Source: Kribbella pittospori
GTDB taxonomy: Bacteria > Actinomycetota > Actinomycetes > Propionibacteriales > Kribbellaceae
Assembly (NCBI RefSeq): GCF_004331465.1
Contig: NZ_SJKB01000023.1
Coordinates: 34,305 to 98,304 of the forward strand
Reading direction: 5' to 3'
DNA length: 64,000 nucleotides
Positions 8,948 through 18,159 of this stretch are shown here, piece by piece. The first letter of the stretch is position 1, and each line of letters begins with the position of its first letter. Under the pieces are notes generated by a model, which saw only the letters and a list, made by a program, of their open reading frames with translations, did not search any database and had not been told where the DNA came from. A program made the translations under genes and the position numbers.

Positions 8948-9903
8948 CGATCTGCTCCCTCCGACCGGTGCTGCTGCCATCGCCGCATCAACACCGGGAT
9001 CAGACTCATCAGCATCACCGCAACTCCGAACAGGATTCCCACTGCTGCGGCGAACCCGAACCGCGGTGTTCCTTCGGGCTGGAAGGCATAGCGGTAGATA
9101 TAGGTCTGCATGATTTCGGTCGAACCGTTCGGACCACCGTCGGTCATCACCTTCACGATGTCGAACGCGTTGAGGCTGGTGACGAACGTCAGCAGCAGAA
9201 TCACCAGTCCCAGCGGCGCCAGCAGCGGAACCGTGATGCGGAAGAAGACCTGCCGCCGGCCGGCGCCGTCGATCCGCGCCGCCTCGTACATCTCCGCCGG
9301 CACCGTCTGCAGGGCGGCCAGCCAGTACACGATCGTGACGCCCATGCCCTTCCACATGTCGATCACCAGCACCGTCGGCAGCGCCAGATGGTCGCTACCG
9401 AGGAAATTCACCGGACGATCCAGGAACGTGTGGCTGAGCAGAAACTCGTTGATCGGCCCGCCGGAAGGGTCGAGCAGAACGGCGAACACGACACCGACGA
9501 CGGCGGTGGTCGTCACAACGGGCAGGAACAGCAGTACCCGGTAGATGTTGCGTCCCCGCAGCGCGCTGTTGTTCAGTACGATCGCGATCAGCAGCGACAG
9601 CGGCATCTGGATGAAGATCGCGAACAGCGCGAAGATCCCGGTGTTGCGAAAAGCCCTCCAGAACAAGGGATCCGAGAAGGCGTCCCGGAAGTTCGCCAGG
9701 CCGACGAAGTCGGTCATCGGCCCGTAGCCGGACCAGTTGAACACCGAGTAGACCCAGCTGGCCACCATCGGCCAGGCCGTGAACAGCAGGTACAGCACGA
9801 TCATCGGCAGCACGAACAGGTAATGCCACCGATGCCGCCACATGCGCCGCGCAAGAGTCGGGCCCTGCCGGGAACGGACCGAGACACCTGCGCCGATCAG
9901 CAT
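8944..9903 (-). CDS. Carbohydrate ABC transporter permease (MalF/UgpA type)
   Basis: 319 residues. A cytoplasmic N-terminus is followed by the first membrane segment (YLFVLPMIVLYLLFTAWP) and five more; the EAA motif is EMYEAARIDGAGRRQVFFRI. It is the first gene of the permease pair and is coupled to the second by an ATGA overlap. The start at 9903 is supported by the normal distance to the first membrane segment. Its promoter region, shared with the divergent dehydrogenase, contains a candidate operator (10033-10053). Confidence 0.92.
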   Translation of the reverse strand: MLIGAGVSVRSRQGPTLARRMWRHRWHYLFVLPMIVLYLLFTAWPMVASWVYSVFNWSGYGPMTDFVGLANFRDAFSDPLFWRAFRNTGIFALFAIFIQMPLSLLIAIVLNNSALRGRNIYRVLLFLPVVTTTAVVGVVFAVLLDPSGGPINEFLLSHTFLDRPVNFLGSDHLALPTVLVIDMWKGMGVTIVYWLAALQTVPAEMYEAARIDGAGRRQVFFRITVPLLAPLGLVILLLTFVTSLNAFDIVKVMTDGGPNGSTEIMQTYIYRYAFQPEGTPRFGFAAAVGILFGVAVMLMSLIPVLMRRWQQHRSEGADR

Positions 9904-10268
9904 TGACGGCCCCGGCTGTCCGGTTCACGCTTCACGGCAGCGTTCATGGTTCCGTCAGTCACAGGACCTCCTCTGCGGGCGGCGACTGCTCCTGATCACT
10001 GTCGCATCGACCGCCGCATGGTTCTCCATGATGAAGCTGCGTCTTCATATTGGATCGTCATCGTGGTCCGTGCGCGGTGCGCTTGTCAAGCCTGCCCACA
10101 CCGTGATGGGCGACCCGCTGGGAGTTCTCAAACATGAACCCATGATCGTATATTTGAAATAAGGAAGGAAGGCGGTCATAGTGGAGCGAACAGCGACGCC
10201 TGCCGGTGGGCGGGGCGTCGCATCCAGGCACACGGGTGGTGCCGCTGAGCACCTCTCTGGGAGGAAAC
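9904..10268. other. Divergent promoter region between permease and dehydrogenase
   Basis: 365 bp with no gene. It contains the candidate operator at 10033-10053 and an AT-rich stretch (TATATTTGAAATAAGG near 10150). GGGAGGAA lies just upstream of the dehydrogenase ATG. Transcription should leave in both directions from here. Confidence 0.5.
10033..10053 (+). promoter_or_regulatory. Candidate IclR-type operator, permease/dehydrogenase promoter
   Basis: GAAGCTGCGTCTTCATATTG matches the recurrent motif at most positions. It is also part of an imperfect inverted repeat (ATGAAGCTGCGTCTTCAT). Its position between divergent transport and catabolic genes is typical for a local repressor or activator site. 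Confidence 0.55.
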
Positions 10269-11309
10269 ATGCGAGCACTCGTCCTACGCGACTTTCTCGA
10301 GCTGGTCGTCACCGTCGAGCCGGATCCGGTCCCCGGTGAAGGTGAGACGCTCGTCCGTGTTCTCTACACCGGGATCTGCGGGACGGATGTCCACGGATTC
10401 ACCGGCGAGAACGGGCGGCGCGTACCCGGGCAGATCATGGGCCACGAGACCGTCGGCCGGGTCGTCGGCGCCGAGTCAGACTTCGGTGACGGTTCACTGG
10501 TCACCGTCAACCCGGTCATCTCGTGCATGGCGTGTGCGGCCTGCGAGGCCGGACGCGAACAGCATTGTGCCGAGCGCAGGATCATCGGCGTGACACCGGA
10601 CATCCGTTCTGCCTTCGCCGACTACGTCGTGGTGCCGACTCGCAATGTCGTGCCCCTCTCCGACGCGATTCCGGTGCAGTACGGCGCCTTGGTCGAGCCC
10701 CTGGCTGTCGGCCAGCATGCGGTAGCACGTGGTGGATCTGCCGCCGCGGACGGCGTTCTGATCGTCGGCGGTGGTCCGATCGGGCAGGCCTGCACACTGG
10801 CCGCGCGGCGTGCGGGGGCAACTGTCGTCGTGTCGGAGATCGACCACCAGCGCCGACAGTTGGTGGCGGCTCTCGGGGCAGCGACCATCGACCCCACGGT
10901 CGACGACGTTGCCAGCGCGACGGCAGCCGCGCTGGGCCGTCCGGCAGACATGGCCATCGATGCCGTGGGCTCCTCCCAGTCGCTGGCCGCCTGCCTGGCC
11001 GCCACCGCGACCGGCAGCCGGGTGGTGCTCGTGGGCATGAACGAGCCGACGCCGGAGATTCCCGCCTTCGCCATCAGCACCGGCGAGCGGTCCGTCGTCG
11101 GCAGTTTCGTTTACAGCGCGCGCGAGTTCGCGGAGACCGCGGCCTGGGTCAGCACCGCTCCGGCCGACCTCGAGCTGCTTGTCGAGAAGACCGTCGGCCT
11201 GACTGAGGCCGGCGCCACCTTCGCCGACGCGGCCGGCGGCCGGAACGGGCCGGGGAAGATCCTGGTCGCCATGGACCAGACCGACGCGTTCGTCAGTTCA
11301 CCTCAGTGA
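10269..11309 (+). CDS. Zinc-dependent alcohol/sugar dehydrogenase (MDR family)
   Basis: 346 residues. The catalytic zinc region is TGICGTDVHGF followed by GQIMGHETVG. The structural zinc lobe is CMACAACEAGREQHC, with the four-cysteine spacing of the family. The NAD-binding fold starts VLIVGGGPIGQACTLAARR. It probably oxidises a free sugar or polyol released by the outer enzymes, giving a lactone or keto sugar for the next gene (lactonase-like). The ATG at 10269 was chosen over upstream in-frame codons because of the strong GGGAGGAA ribosome-binding site and the canonical N-terminus MRALVL. The following gene starts 45 bp downstream on the same strand. Confidence 0.88.
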   Translation: MRALVLRDFLELVVTVEPDPVPGEGETLVRVLYTGICGTDVHGFTGENGRRVPGQIMGHETVGRVVGAESDFGDGSLVTVNPVISCMACAACEAGREQHCAERRIIGVTPDIRSAFADYVVVPTRNVVPLSDAIPVQYGALVEPLAVGQHAVARGGSAAADGVLIVGGGPIGQACTLAARRAGATVVVSEIDHQRRQLVAALGAATIDPTVDDVASATAAALGRPADMAIDAVGSSQSLAACLAATATGSRVVLVGMNEPTPEIPAFAISTGERSVVGSFVYSAREFAETAAWVSTAPADLELLVEKTVGLTEAGATFADAAGGRNGPGKILVAMDQTDAFVSSPQ

Positions 11310-11354
11310 CGTCTGCATGACCGCGCTCTGCCGGCTGCGAAACCTGATGGCGCC

Positions 11355-12224
11355 GTGATCTTCGACAGCCACTGCCACGCCTGGCGGCGCTGGCCGTACG
11401 ACGCCCGTGTTCCCGACCCGAACCATCGGGGCTCGATCGGGGGGCTGTTGTACGAACTCGATGCGGCCGGGGTCGATCGAGCCGCCGTCGTCTGCGCCCG
11501 GATCGGTGCAGGGAGCCTCGCCAATGACGACAACAACGACTACGTCGCGGCGGCGGCATGTCGTCATCCGGACCGTCTTGTGGTCATGGCGGACGTCGAC
11601 AGCCGGTGGCTGCCAGAGCACCACACACCCGGTGCCGCCGATCGGCTGCGCGGGGCGGCCGAGCGCTACGAGTTGACCGCGTTCACGCATTACGTTCACG
11701 ACGAGGACGACGGTTGGTTCGGCAGCGACGACGGCGCGGAGTTCTTCGGCACAGCTGCTGACCTGGGTCTCGTCGCCTCGCTGTCGGTTTCTCCCAGTTG
11801 GTTCCCGGCTGTCGGGGCCGTGGCCGCAGGCAACCCGACGCTGCCGATCCTGCTGCACCACTTGGGACATCTCCGGTTGGACGACCCCGCCTTCGGCGCC
11901 GCGAGAGCAGGATTGCTGGCCCTCGCCGACCGGCCGAACGTGATGGTCAAGGTATCCGGCTTCCACTATCTGACGACGCCGTCGTGGGGATTTCCGTATC
12001 CCGACGTCTGTGAACGCGTGCTGCGGCCGATCGCCCATGCCTTCGGTCCGCACCGACTGGCCTGGGGATCGGACTTCCCGGTCGCCAGGCAGCACGTCTC
12101 GTACGCGCAGTCACTGGCGATGGTGCGCGACCACACCCCTTGGTGGACCGACGCCGAACGAGCCCTGGTCCTCGGCGGCTCGCTCGGCCGGGTGGGTCTT
12201 GACGGACCCCACCGGTCACCGTAG
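11355..12224 (+). CDS. Amidohydrolase-family lactonase (fuconolactonase/TIM-barrel type)
   Basis: 289 residues from a GTG start. MIFDSHCHAW carries the HxH metal motif near the N-terminus; ILLHHLGHLR and LAWGSDFPVAR supply the later His and Asp ligands. This is the amidohydrolase_2 pattern seen in sugar-lactone hydrolases and related decarboxylases. Sitting directly behind a sugar dehydrogenase, hydrolysis of an aldonolactone to the aldonate is the best guess, feeding the dehydratase at 1235. Substrate is inferred. Confidence 0.78.
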   Translation: MIFDSHCHAWRRWPYDARVPDPNHRGSIGGLLYELDAAGVDRAAVVCARIGAGSLANDDNNDYVAAAACRHPDRLVVMADVDSRWLPEHHTPGAADRLRGAAERYELTAFTHYVHDEDDGWFGSDDGAEFFGTAADLGLVASLSVSPSWFPAVGAVAAGNPTLPILLHHLGHLRLDDPAFGAARAGLLALADRPNVMVKVSGFHYLTTPSWGFPYPDVCERVLRPIAHAFGPHRLAWGSDFPVARQHVSYAQSLAMVRDHTPWWTDAERALVLGGSLGRVGLDGPHRSP

Positions 12225-12291
12225 TTTCTCTCATGGGGAGTACACTTCTCAGGTAGAAACTGCAAGGTGAAAGGTAAGTGGTGGAGGTTCG

Positions 12292-13077
12292 ATGACGGAT
12301 GATTTCCTGCCGGTGAAGTCGGCAATTCGCACACTCAATATCGTCGACCTGCTCACCAAGAACGTCGACGGCCTCGCCTATGTCGACATCCAGGAGCGGC
12401 TGCAGTGGCCGCGCAGCAGCACATACAACCTGCTCCGGACCATGGTCGAGGCGGGATATCTCGCTTTCGATGAGGTCGATCGCAAGTATCGAATCGGGCT
12501 CCGCCTATGGGAAGCGGGCCAGGCCTACGTGCGAGGTCGTGATCTGGCCCGCCTCGCGCAGCCCTACCTGCACAGCGCTCAGACCGCTATCAACGAGACG
12601 GTGCAGCTCGCCATTCTCGACGACATGGAGAACATCTATATCGCCAAGGTCGAGTCGAAGCATCCACTCAAGCTGGTGTCCGAGATCGGAAGCCGGCTGC
12701 CTGCCTACGCGACCGGCCTCGGCAAGGTCCTGCTCGCCGGGCTCGACACCGCCGAGCTGGACCGTCGGCTGGCGAAGGTCAAGCTGCAACGGTTCACCAA
12801 GAGCACCATCGTGGACAAAGAACAACTGCGCGCCAGACTTGATCACATTCGCGAACAGGGTTACGGCACCGACGACGGCGAGTACACGGCCGGCGTCTTC
12901 TGTGTCGCGGTTCCCATCAGGGATGCCTCCGGCGCGGTCATCGCGGCGATCAGCTCATCCGTGCCGGACGTGCGGATCACCGACCAGCTTCGGTCAGCCA
13001 TGATCGAGGTGCTCAGTAATCACGCCAGCCGGATGTCGACCGAGCTCGGGTACTCCGGCGATGGTCGCGCTGCCTGA
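12292..13077 (+). CDS. IclR-family transcriptional regulator
   Basis: 261 residues. A winged HTH (residues ~10-70: SAIRTLNIVDLLTKN, WPRSSTYNLLRTMVEAGYL) is followed by the IclR effector domain (LKLVSEIGSRLPAYATGLGK, GVFCVAVPIRD). These proteins usually bind a pathway metabolite and repress or activate nearby operons. Placed in the middle of the sugar locus, it is the likely reader of the recurrent motif at 4841, 10033, 14100 and 22073. A ribosome-binding site (GTGGAGG) precedes the ATG. No clear copy of the motif was seen just upstream of its own gene. Confidence 0.9.
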   Translation: MTDDFLPVKSAIRTLNIVDLLTKNVDGLAYVDIQERLQWPRSSTYNLLRTMVEAGYLAFDEVDRKYRIGLRLWEAGQAYVRGRDLARLAQPYLHSAQTAINETVQLAILDDMENIYIAKVESKHPLKLVSEIGSRLPAYATGLGKVLLAGLDTAELDRRLAKVKLQRFTKSTIVDKEQLRARLDHIREQGYGTDDGEYTAGVFCVAVPIRDASGAVIAAISSSVPDVRITDQLRSAMIEVLSNHASRMSTELGYSGDGRAA

Positions 13078-13081
13078 TCCA

Positions 13082-14047
13082 TTACCTCACTCCGGACAGC
13101 GCAGTCGCCATCCGCTCCGCAAGTACGCGGTAGCCGTCCGCGGACGGGTGTAGCCCGTCCGGCAGGAATCGCTCGGCTTCCTCCGGGCCGAACAGCGTCA
13201 GGCCGTCCACCAGGTGAAGATTTTTGTCCCCGACGGCGGTCAGTGCCGCTACTGCCTCGGCGACCTCGTGGCGCACATCGTCAGGTGTCATACCGGCGGC
13301 GTTGCGGACACCTTCGAACCTCGGGCACCGGATCGCCGTGACGACCGCGATCGGCGGCTCCGTCTGCTGATCCCGAATGGTTTGGACGAATCCGGCCACG
13401 TGCGGCTGAAGGCTGCGGCGGTTGAACGTGACATCGGTGTAGATGTTGATGCCGAGGCACAGCGAGATCAAGTCGGCCGGTGTATGCCGGATCGTACGGG
13501 CAATGACGGGATCGAGGTGACACTGACCGGCTATGCCAAGGCAGGTCAGCTGCCACCCGCGCCGCCGCGCGACGAGGGCCGGCCAGGTCTCCGACGGTCC
13601 GGCGGCGCCACGGCATTGGCTGATGGAACTGCCGTAGGTGATCCAGGTCAACCCGGTCTCGACGGCGGGCGTCGCGTCACCCCCGATCAACACCGGCTCC
13701 TGGATGCTGAAGGCGCCGTACTGCGGCAACCACACTTCGACCTGGACAGGTCGACCCGGCAGGGGCGCACGGAGAGTGCTTTCGCCGGGGGACACCGGCA
13801 GCCTGTGCGCGAGCGTACCGTCGACGACGACATCCACCGGCGAACAGTCCTGGCCGGCCAGGACCGCGAGCTCCAGCAAGCCGGCGCTGGTCCGGAACAC
13901 GGCCCGGATGCCGACGGGCATTCTCAGCTTGGCCCACAAATCAGCGTCGGCCGAGAAGGGCCGATCTTCCGGATCGACGCGATAGAAGTGCTGCCAGCCG
14001 TCGTCATCGGCAACGACCGCGGCCGCGCCGAGCCACCGCACGGCCAT
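13082..14047 (-). CDS. SGNH/GDSL-type hydrolase with N-terminal beta domain
   Basis: 321 residues. The N-terminal ~130 residues look like an all-beta accessory domain. The catalytic part has WITYGSSISQCRG (Ser block), SLCLGINIY (Asn block) and FLPDGLHPSADGY with the Asp and His of the catalytic dyad near the C-terminus. No signal peptide is seen. It probably removes an acyl (for example acetyl) ester from an imported saccharide. The ATG at 14047 is preceded by AGGAAGGAGCG and is preferred over the upstream ATG at 14083. It converges on the IclR gene with a 4-bp gap. Confidence 0.82.
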   Translation of the reverse strand: MAVRWLGAAAVVADDDGWQHFYRVDPEDRPFSADADLWAKLRMPVGIRAVFRTSAGLLELAVLAGQDCSPVDVVVDGTLAHRLPVSPGESTLRAPLPGRPVQVEVWLPQYGAFSIQEPVLIGGDATPAVETGLTWITYGSSISQCRGAAGPSETWPALVARRRGWQLTCLGIAGQCHLDPVIARTIRHTPADLISLCLGINIYTDVTFNRRSLQPHVAGFVQTIRDQQTEPPIAVVTAIRCPRFEGVRNAAGMTPDDVRHEVAEAVAALTAVGDKNLHLVDGLTLFGPEEAERFLPDGLHPSADGYRVLAERMATALSGVR

Positions 14048-14099
14048 CAGCGCTCCTTCCTGTCGGACGCGCACACACGCCATGGTGCTTCACGACAAA

Positions 14100-14120
14100 G
14101 AACTGACGTCTACAAGAAAA
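14100..14120 (+). promoter_or_regulatory. Candidate IclR-type operator, hydrolase/binding-protein promoter
   Basis: GAACTGACGTCTACAAGAAA keeps the full left half of the recurrent motif (GAACTGACGTCT) and part of the right half. It lies between the divergent SGNH hydrolase and the solute-binding lipoprotein genes. Confidence 0.5.
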
Positions 14121-14274
14121 TACAGTGGCGTGGCAGTTGGAACCTTGTCAAGGTTCGACGGCAGGGCCTTGACAAGGGCGACGCGGCCGGATCACGATAC
14201 ACACGATGAATCTGATATGAGGATACCGTTTCGCCAGTGTGAACAGGCGAATGCCGAGCCAGGCTGGAGGATCC

Positions 14275-15804
14275 ATGGGTGACGTATCCGCGCAGGGTGG
14301 CGCGTCGGTGACCAGGCCGTTGACGAAAGGGCCCAGCAGGCGCGAGTTCCTGCGTGCCGGTGGGTTGCTGGCCGGCGCAGTCGGCTTACCCGGCCTGATG
14401 GCAGCCTGCTCGGCGGGGGACACGCCGCCGACGGGAAGCGGCGCAGGCAAGGGCAAGGGAACAGTGCGCTTCTGGACGATTCCGGAAGGGCCCGATGACG
14501 CGACCTTCCAGCGCCAGCAGATCGACGGCTTCATGAAGCGCAACCCTGATGTGACAGTGGAGGCCCAGTTCTTCCCGTCGGCGGAGCAGTACGGCAACGC
14601 CATGCAGCTCGCGTTCACCGGTGGCCGCGACGCTCCTGACATCTTTCGCGGCAATACCGCCTCGGGCGTCGGCTTGCGGAGTGTAAAGCAGCGCGGCTGG
14701 ATCCGGCCGATCACCGAGTTCGTCACCGATGACTTCAAGTCGCGTTTTCCCGACTGGGTTTATGACGCGAAGCACAGCGCGCTCTTCATCGACAAGGAAG
14801 CCTACGCGGTTCCGCAGGTTGATCCTGCGGTGCAGGCGGTCCGCATGCTTTACTACAACGTCGACGTGCTGGAGCGCTTTGGGTTCGGCGAGCCGCCTGG
14901 CACCTGGTCTCAGATGCGGGAGATGGCTTCGAAAATCACCCGGGACGGCGGCGGCAAGGTCTACGGCATGGCGCTGATCGGCACATCCCTGCCGATTGTT
15001 CTGGTTCTCCAGAATCTGGCCGGTCCGCAGTCGTACAAGGAGGACGCTCAACCGCCGATCAGCCTGCTCACCGGCAAGCCGGCGATGTCCGAACCGTCTG
15101 TCATCGAGACCATCGAACTGTTGCAGGGCATGCACTCCGACAACGTCTTCGCGCCTGGTTGGCAGACCTGGAGTACCCAGGTCTTCCAACAGATGGCGGC
15201 CGGGCGGCTCGGCATGTATCTGGGCCCCCTCTTCCACGTCAAGCAGCTGCGCCGGGCCAATCCGAAGCTCAAACTGGGCATCGCCCCGCCACCCGTTCCG
15301 GACTCTGGTCGCCGCGGCTCAAGGGCTCCCGCGGACGACGTCCTGGGCTGGTGGATGATGAGCGCCGAGGTCCGCAACCCCGAGGCAGCTTGGCGGGTGC
15401 TCGACTTCCTGGGATCGGTCGACTACCAACGGGAAGCCTTCCAGAAGCAGAAGCAGATCTCGGTCATGGACAAGGTCTACGAAGGCATTGAGATCGACGC
15501 GGACACCAAACGGATCCGCGAGATCGCGTCGCAGATCGTCCGCGTCCACCCCGATCCCTACAAGAAGGACCAGAAAGCCGCGAAGTTCTACCAGGACCTC
15601 GTCACCAACGCCCCTCGCCCGATACCGCCACAGCGCTACCTCGAAGCGATCACCAAAGGCAGCAACGTCCGGGACATGGCGGCGCAGTACGACGAGAAAC
15701 TCGCCGCGGCCATCGCGAAGCAGCTGCCCACGAGTGGACTCCATGACATGTCCGCATTCACCTTCCACGACTGGGACCCGCTCACCGACTACAAGCAAGC
15801 GTAG
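14275..15804 (+). CDS. Extracellular sugar-binding lipoprotein of an ABC transporter
   Basis: 509 residues. A Tat-like leader (SRREFLRAGGLLAGAVG) ends in the lipobox LMAAC, so the mature protein should be lipid-anchored outside the membrane. The body is a family 1 solute-binding protein (VRFWTIPEGPDD, NPDVTVEAQFFPSAEQYGNA, GRDAPDIFRGN). At over 500 residues it is longer than typical maltose-type proteins, as is common for binders of large glycans. It should serve the permeases at 8036-9903 although it is encoded apart from them. The ATG at 14275 follows GGCTGGAGG and directly precedes the leader. Confidence 0.9.
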   Translation: MGDVSAQGGASVTRPLTKGPSRREFLRAGGLLAGAVGLPGLMAACSAGDTPPTGSGAGKGKGTVRFWTIPEGPDDATFQRQQIDGFMKRNPDVTVEAQFFPSAEQYGNAMQLAFTGGRDAPDIFRGNTASGVGLRSVKQRGWIRPITEFVTDDFKSRFPDWVYDAKHSALFIDKEAYAVPQVDPAVQAVRMLYYNVDVLERFGFGEPPGTWSQMREMASKITRDGGGKVYGMALIGTSLPIVLVLQNLAGPQSYKEDAQPPISLLTGKPAMSEPSVIETIELLQGMHSDNVFAPGWQTWSTQVFQQMAAGRLGMYLGPLFHVKQLRRANPKLKLGIAPPPVPDSGRRGSRAPADDVLGWWMMSAEVRNPEAAWRVLDFLGSVDYQREAFQKQKQISVMDKVYEGIEIDADTKRIREIASQIVRVHPDPYKKDQKAAKFYQDLVTNAPRPIPPQRYLEAITKGSNVRDMAAQYDEKLAAAIAKQLPTSGLHDMSAFTFHDWDPLTDYKQA

Positions 15805-15978
15805 GATGCGGCGGCATTCGATCGGGCCTCCGGTAGCGGAGCCGGTGCCCATCGATCGCCGAGCGAGGTCTTGAATGCGCGGCTCGTTTCCACGCGTCGC
15901 CCATCGTGTCTGCTCGGCCCTCGTTGGGTTCAGTGACCGGGTGACCGGACAGTGGCACTTGAGCGCGGCCTGTTCAGC

Positions 15979-16240
15979 GCGATCGCAGGAATCAAGGCGG
16001 AGGCTCCGCCGACCCTGGCGTGCGTTCGCGGCCGGCGACATCGTGTCGGCGTGCCGACATTTCGGGCACGGCCCTGCCCGCGAGTGCGTTTGCTTAGGGC
16101 AATGATCTGTATGCCAGCACGCAGAAGATGATGCTTCCGGACGAAGGCGTCATCTCGTCCGACCTGATGCGCAACCCGACCGGGCCATGGACACCGTCAT
16201 GCTCGAGGGGTTGGCGGTATCGCCGCGGCGATACCGCCAA
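15979..16240 (+). pseudogene. DapA-family aldolase remnant (second copy)
   Basis: The plus strand encodes AIAGIKAEAPPTL, then after a deletion WRAFAAGDIVSACRHF, a frameshifted link, and YASTQKMMLPDEGVISSD plus LMRNPT. Each block aligns to the intact aldolase at 251-1201 (AIAGIKVEAPPTP; WRAFATGDTASARRHF; YARTQKMMLRDEGVISSD). The copy lacks the N-terminal half and about 170 bp internally and has frame changes. It lies on the opposite strand from the intact gene. Confidence 0.78.
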
Positions 16241-16335
16241 CGGCCGGCGCGCGCGCTTCGTCCTGATCGACCGAACGTCAAATGTGCCGTCGCCGAAAGG
16301 TTGACGCCGAAATCCGTCGGACTTTATTGCTCAAC

Positions 16336-17145
16336 ATGAGCAATAGGGCTTCCACCGCACAGGACCTTCGACTCATCAACCGTGGTGCGATTCTGCGGCT
16401 GATACGAGATGCCGGTCCCCTGCCCCCCGGGCAGAGCTGGCACGACTGATCGGTCTGTCCGCCACGACGGTGGCGAAAGTGGTGGCCGAGCTGATCGCGG
16501 AGGACAGCCTCGCCGAGATCGACAGCGCGCGAATGGCGCGGATCGGTCGAGCGGCCATAGCCGTCGCGCTCGTGCCTGCGGCGTACCAGGTCCTGGGTGT
16601 GCAGGTCGGCGCCGGCTCAGTCCAACTCGGATGGTGCGACCTGCTGGCCCGGCCGGGTGCTTCGGTCGGCTTCTCGTTTGACCTGGCGACGACGCCAGCA
16701 GAGCAGGTTGTGGGGGCCATCGCAGACCACGCGGGCCGGCTGATCGGCGACAACGACCGGGGGCTCGGTGTAGGTGTGGCCGCGCCGGGACCGGTGGATC
16801 GGGCACTTCGAAGGAACCTGCTGTCGATCACTTGGCTGGCGAGACGTGGCCTTCGCCGATCGGTTGGAGGCGGCCGTGCGGCTGCCCACGGTAGTTGAGC
16901 ACAACGTGCGAGCCATGGCTGTCGACGAAGCGCACTATGGCGCGGCTCGCAAGGCAGCCACTACGCTCTTTTTGTCTATCTGCGTACAGGTCTCGGTGCC
17001 GGGTTCGTGCTCGAAGGCGCACCGTTCCATCCCAGCCGGTACGGCGTGACCGAGCTTGGCCACCTCCGTGCGGTCGAGAAGGGCCGCACCTGCGCGTGCG
17101 GCGCAACGGGGTGTCTGGAGACGGTGCTCAGCGAGGAGTACTTGC
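16336..17145 (+). pseudogene. ROK-family regulator remnant (multiple frameshifts)
   Basis: MSNRASTAQDLRLINRGAIL starts a ROK winged-helix domain; a frameshift near 16425 leads into RLIGLSATTVAKVVAELI and the sugar-kinase-like domain (LGVGVAAPGPVD). Further frame changes near 16840 and 16970 are needed to reach VTELGHLR and the zinc motif CACGATGCLE. Most family motifs survive but no single frame is complete. The frame then continues without a stop into beta-helix sequence (next feature), so it was cut by a rearrangement. Confidence 0.78.
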
Positions 17146-17157
17146 GTGAGCCCAGCG

Positions 17158-17540
17158 CGCTGGGGACCGCCGTCACGTTCGCGAACGGCCTGGTCGACGA
17201 CCCGGGCTCGACGCAGCCTGCGACGCGCGACATGTCCGTGTCTGTCCTGAGCTTCACCGGCAGTTCGTCCCTGACCCGGTTCGTCGCGTTCACCGACGAC
17301 GGCGGCCTGCTCGAGAACTGCAGCGTGGATGGCGACTTCACCGGCACTGTCAGCGCCGATGCGGTTCGCTGCGCAGGTTCCGGCCATGCCATTCGAGGAA
17401 CGTACAGCGACGGCGATCTGAGACTCGGGACCGGAACCGACATGGACATCGACGACGACGTGCCCGACGGAGTCGTCGGGTGCACCGGAACCGGAAACAA
17501 TACCGTGATCATCAACGGCGGCCCCGTTCAGAGCTGCTGA
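17158..17540 (+). pseudogene. C-terminal fragment of a beta-helix protein
   Basis: ~127 codons aligning to the C-terminus of the protein at 5019-6578: SVSVLSFTGSSSLTRF versus TVTITSFTGGSSLQSF, and HAIRGTYSDGDLRLG versus HTIRGTYSAGDLELG, with the terminal Cys kept. It is fused in frame to the ROK remnant. A separate beta-helix gene of the same family therefore once stood here. Confidence 0.8.
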
Positions 17541-17695
17541 TCCGTCGGCAGCAGGCCAGGAACATCCGACAGCGAGAGGAAGTCATCGTGGCTCTTGGGC
17601 GGACAGGCAACAGCGCCGTTCTCGGAACGGCGTCGCGTGCCCCAAGGGTTGTGGGACCGCCTATGGAACACCGATGGCACTAGTGGGTGCGCCCG

Positions 17696-18040
17696 TTAGT
17701 TCGTCGGTGGTTGCCAGGCGGTGGGGTCGTTGAGGTAGAGGCCGCAGGCGCAGTCGAGGGCTTCGGTTGGTGTGCCGACGGGGAGTCCGCTGGGCAGGAT
17801 GGAGTCTTGGTAGGTGTTGTTGCTGGCCTGGTAGATGGCGAATCCCCAGGTGGTGGCCGAACCGTTGTACCGGAGCCGGAGTAGCGGCATTGTGGCGCCG
17901 TCGGGCAGTTCGCCGTCGACGTAGGCGAATGCTCCGTGGTGGCGTATGTGTAGATCGGCCAGTTGGGGCCAGCGTTCGGCCGCGCGGCTGTGCAGACGTT
18001 GACGCAGCGAGGTCTTGGTCGACTCCGGCGGTGTTGCCAT
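17696..18040 (-). CDS. Hypothetical IS630 passenger protein
   Basis: 114 residues lying wholly inside the IS630 element, divergent from the transposase. It reads MATPPESTKTSLRQRLHSR and LADLHIRHHGAFAYVDGELP; the C-terminal part (LRLRYNGSATTWGFAIYQAS) looks like a small alpha/beta domain with no catalytic motif I recognise. The ATG at 18040 is preferred over one 33 codons upstream because the segment before it is low-complexity. The stop is only 13 bp inside the terminal repeat. Function unknown. Confidence 0.65.
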   Translation of the reverse strand: MATPPESTKTSLRQRLHSRAAERWPQLADLHIRHHGAFAYVDGELPDGATMPLLRLRYNGSATTWGFAIYQASNNTYQDSILPSGLPVGTPTEALDCACGLYLNDPTAWQPPTN

Positions 18041-18159
18041 GGCGCCCAGCCTGCCATAGCTGTCATGACCTCGAGCGGCGTGGCTGCCCGACTGCGCCGA
18101 GATCGTCGGGCAGAGTTCCCAGTCCGCAGTGATGGCCAAGGGGACAAGGAAAGTTCGCG

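Noticed and set aside
14386..15237. 283-codon minus-strand open frame inside the binding-protein gene
   Set aside because: Antisense shadow of a well-supported lipoprotein gene.
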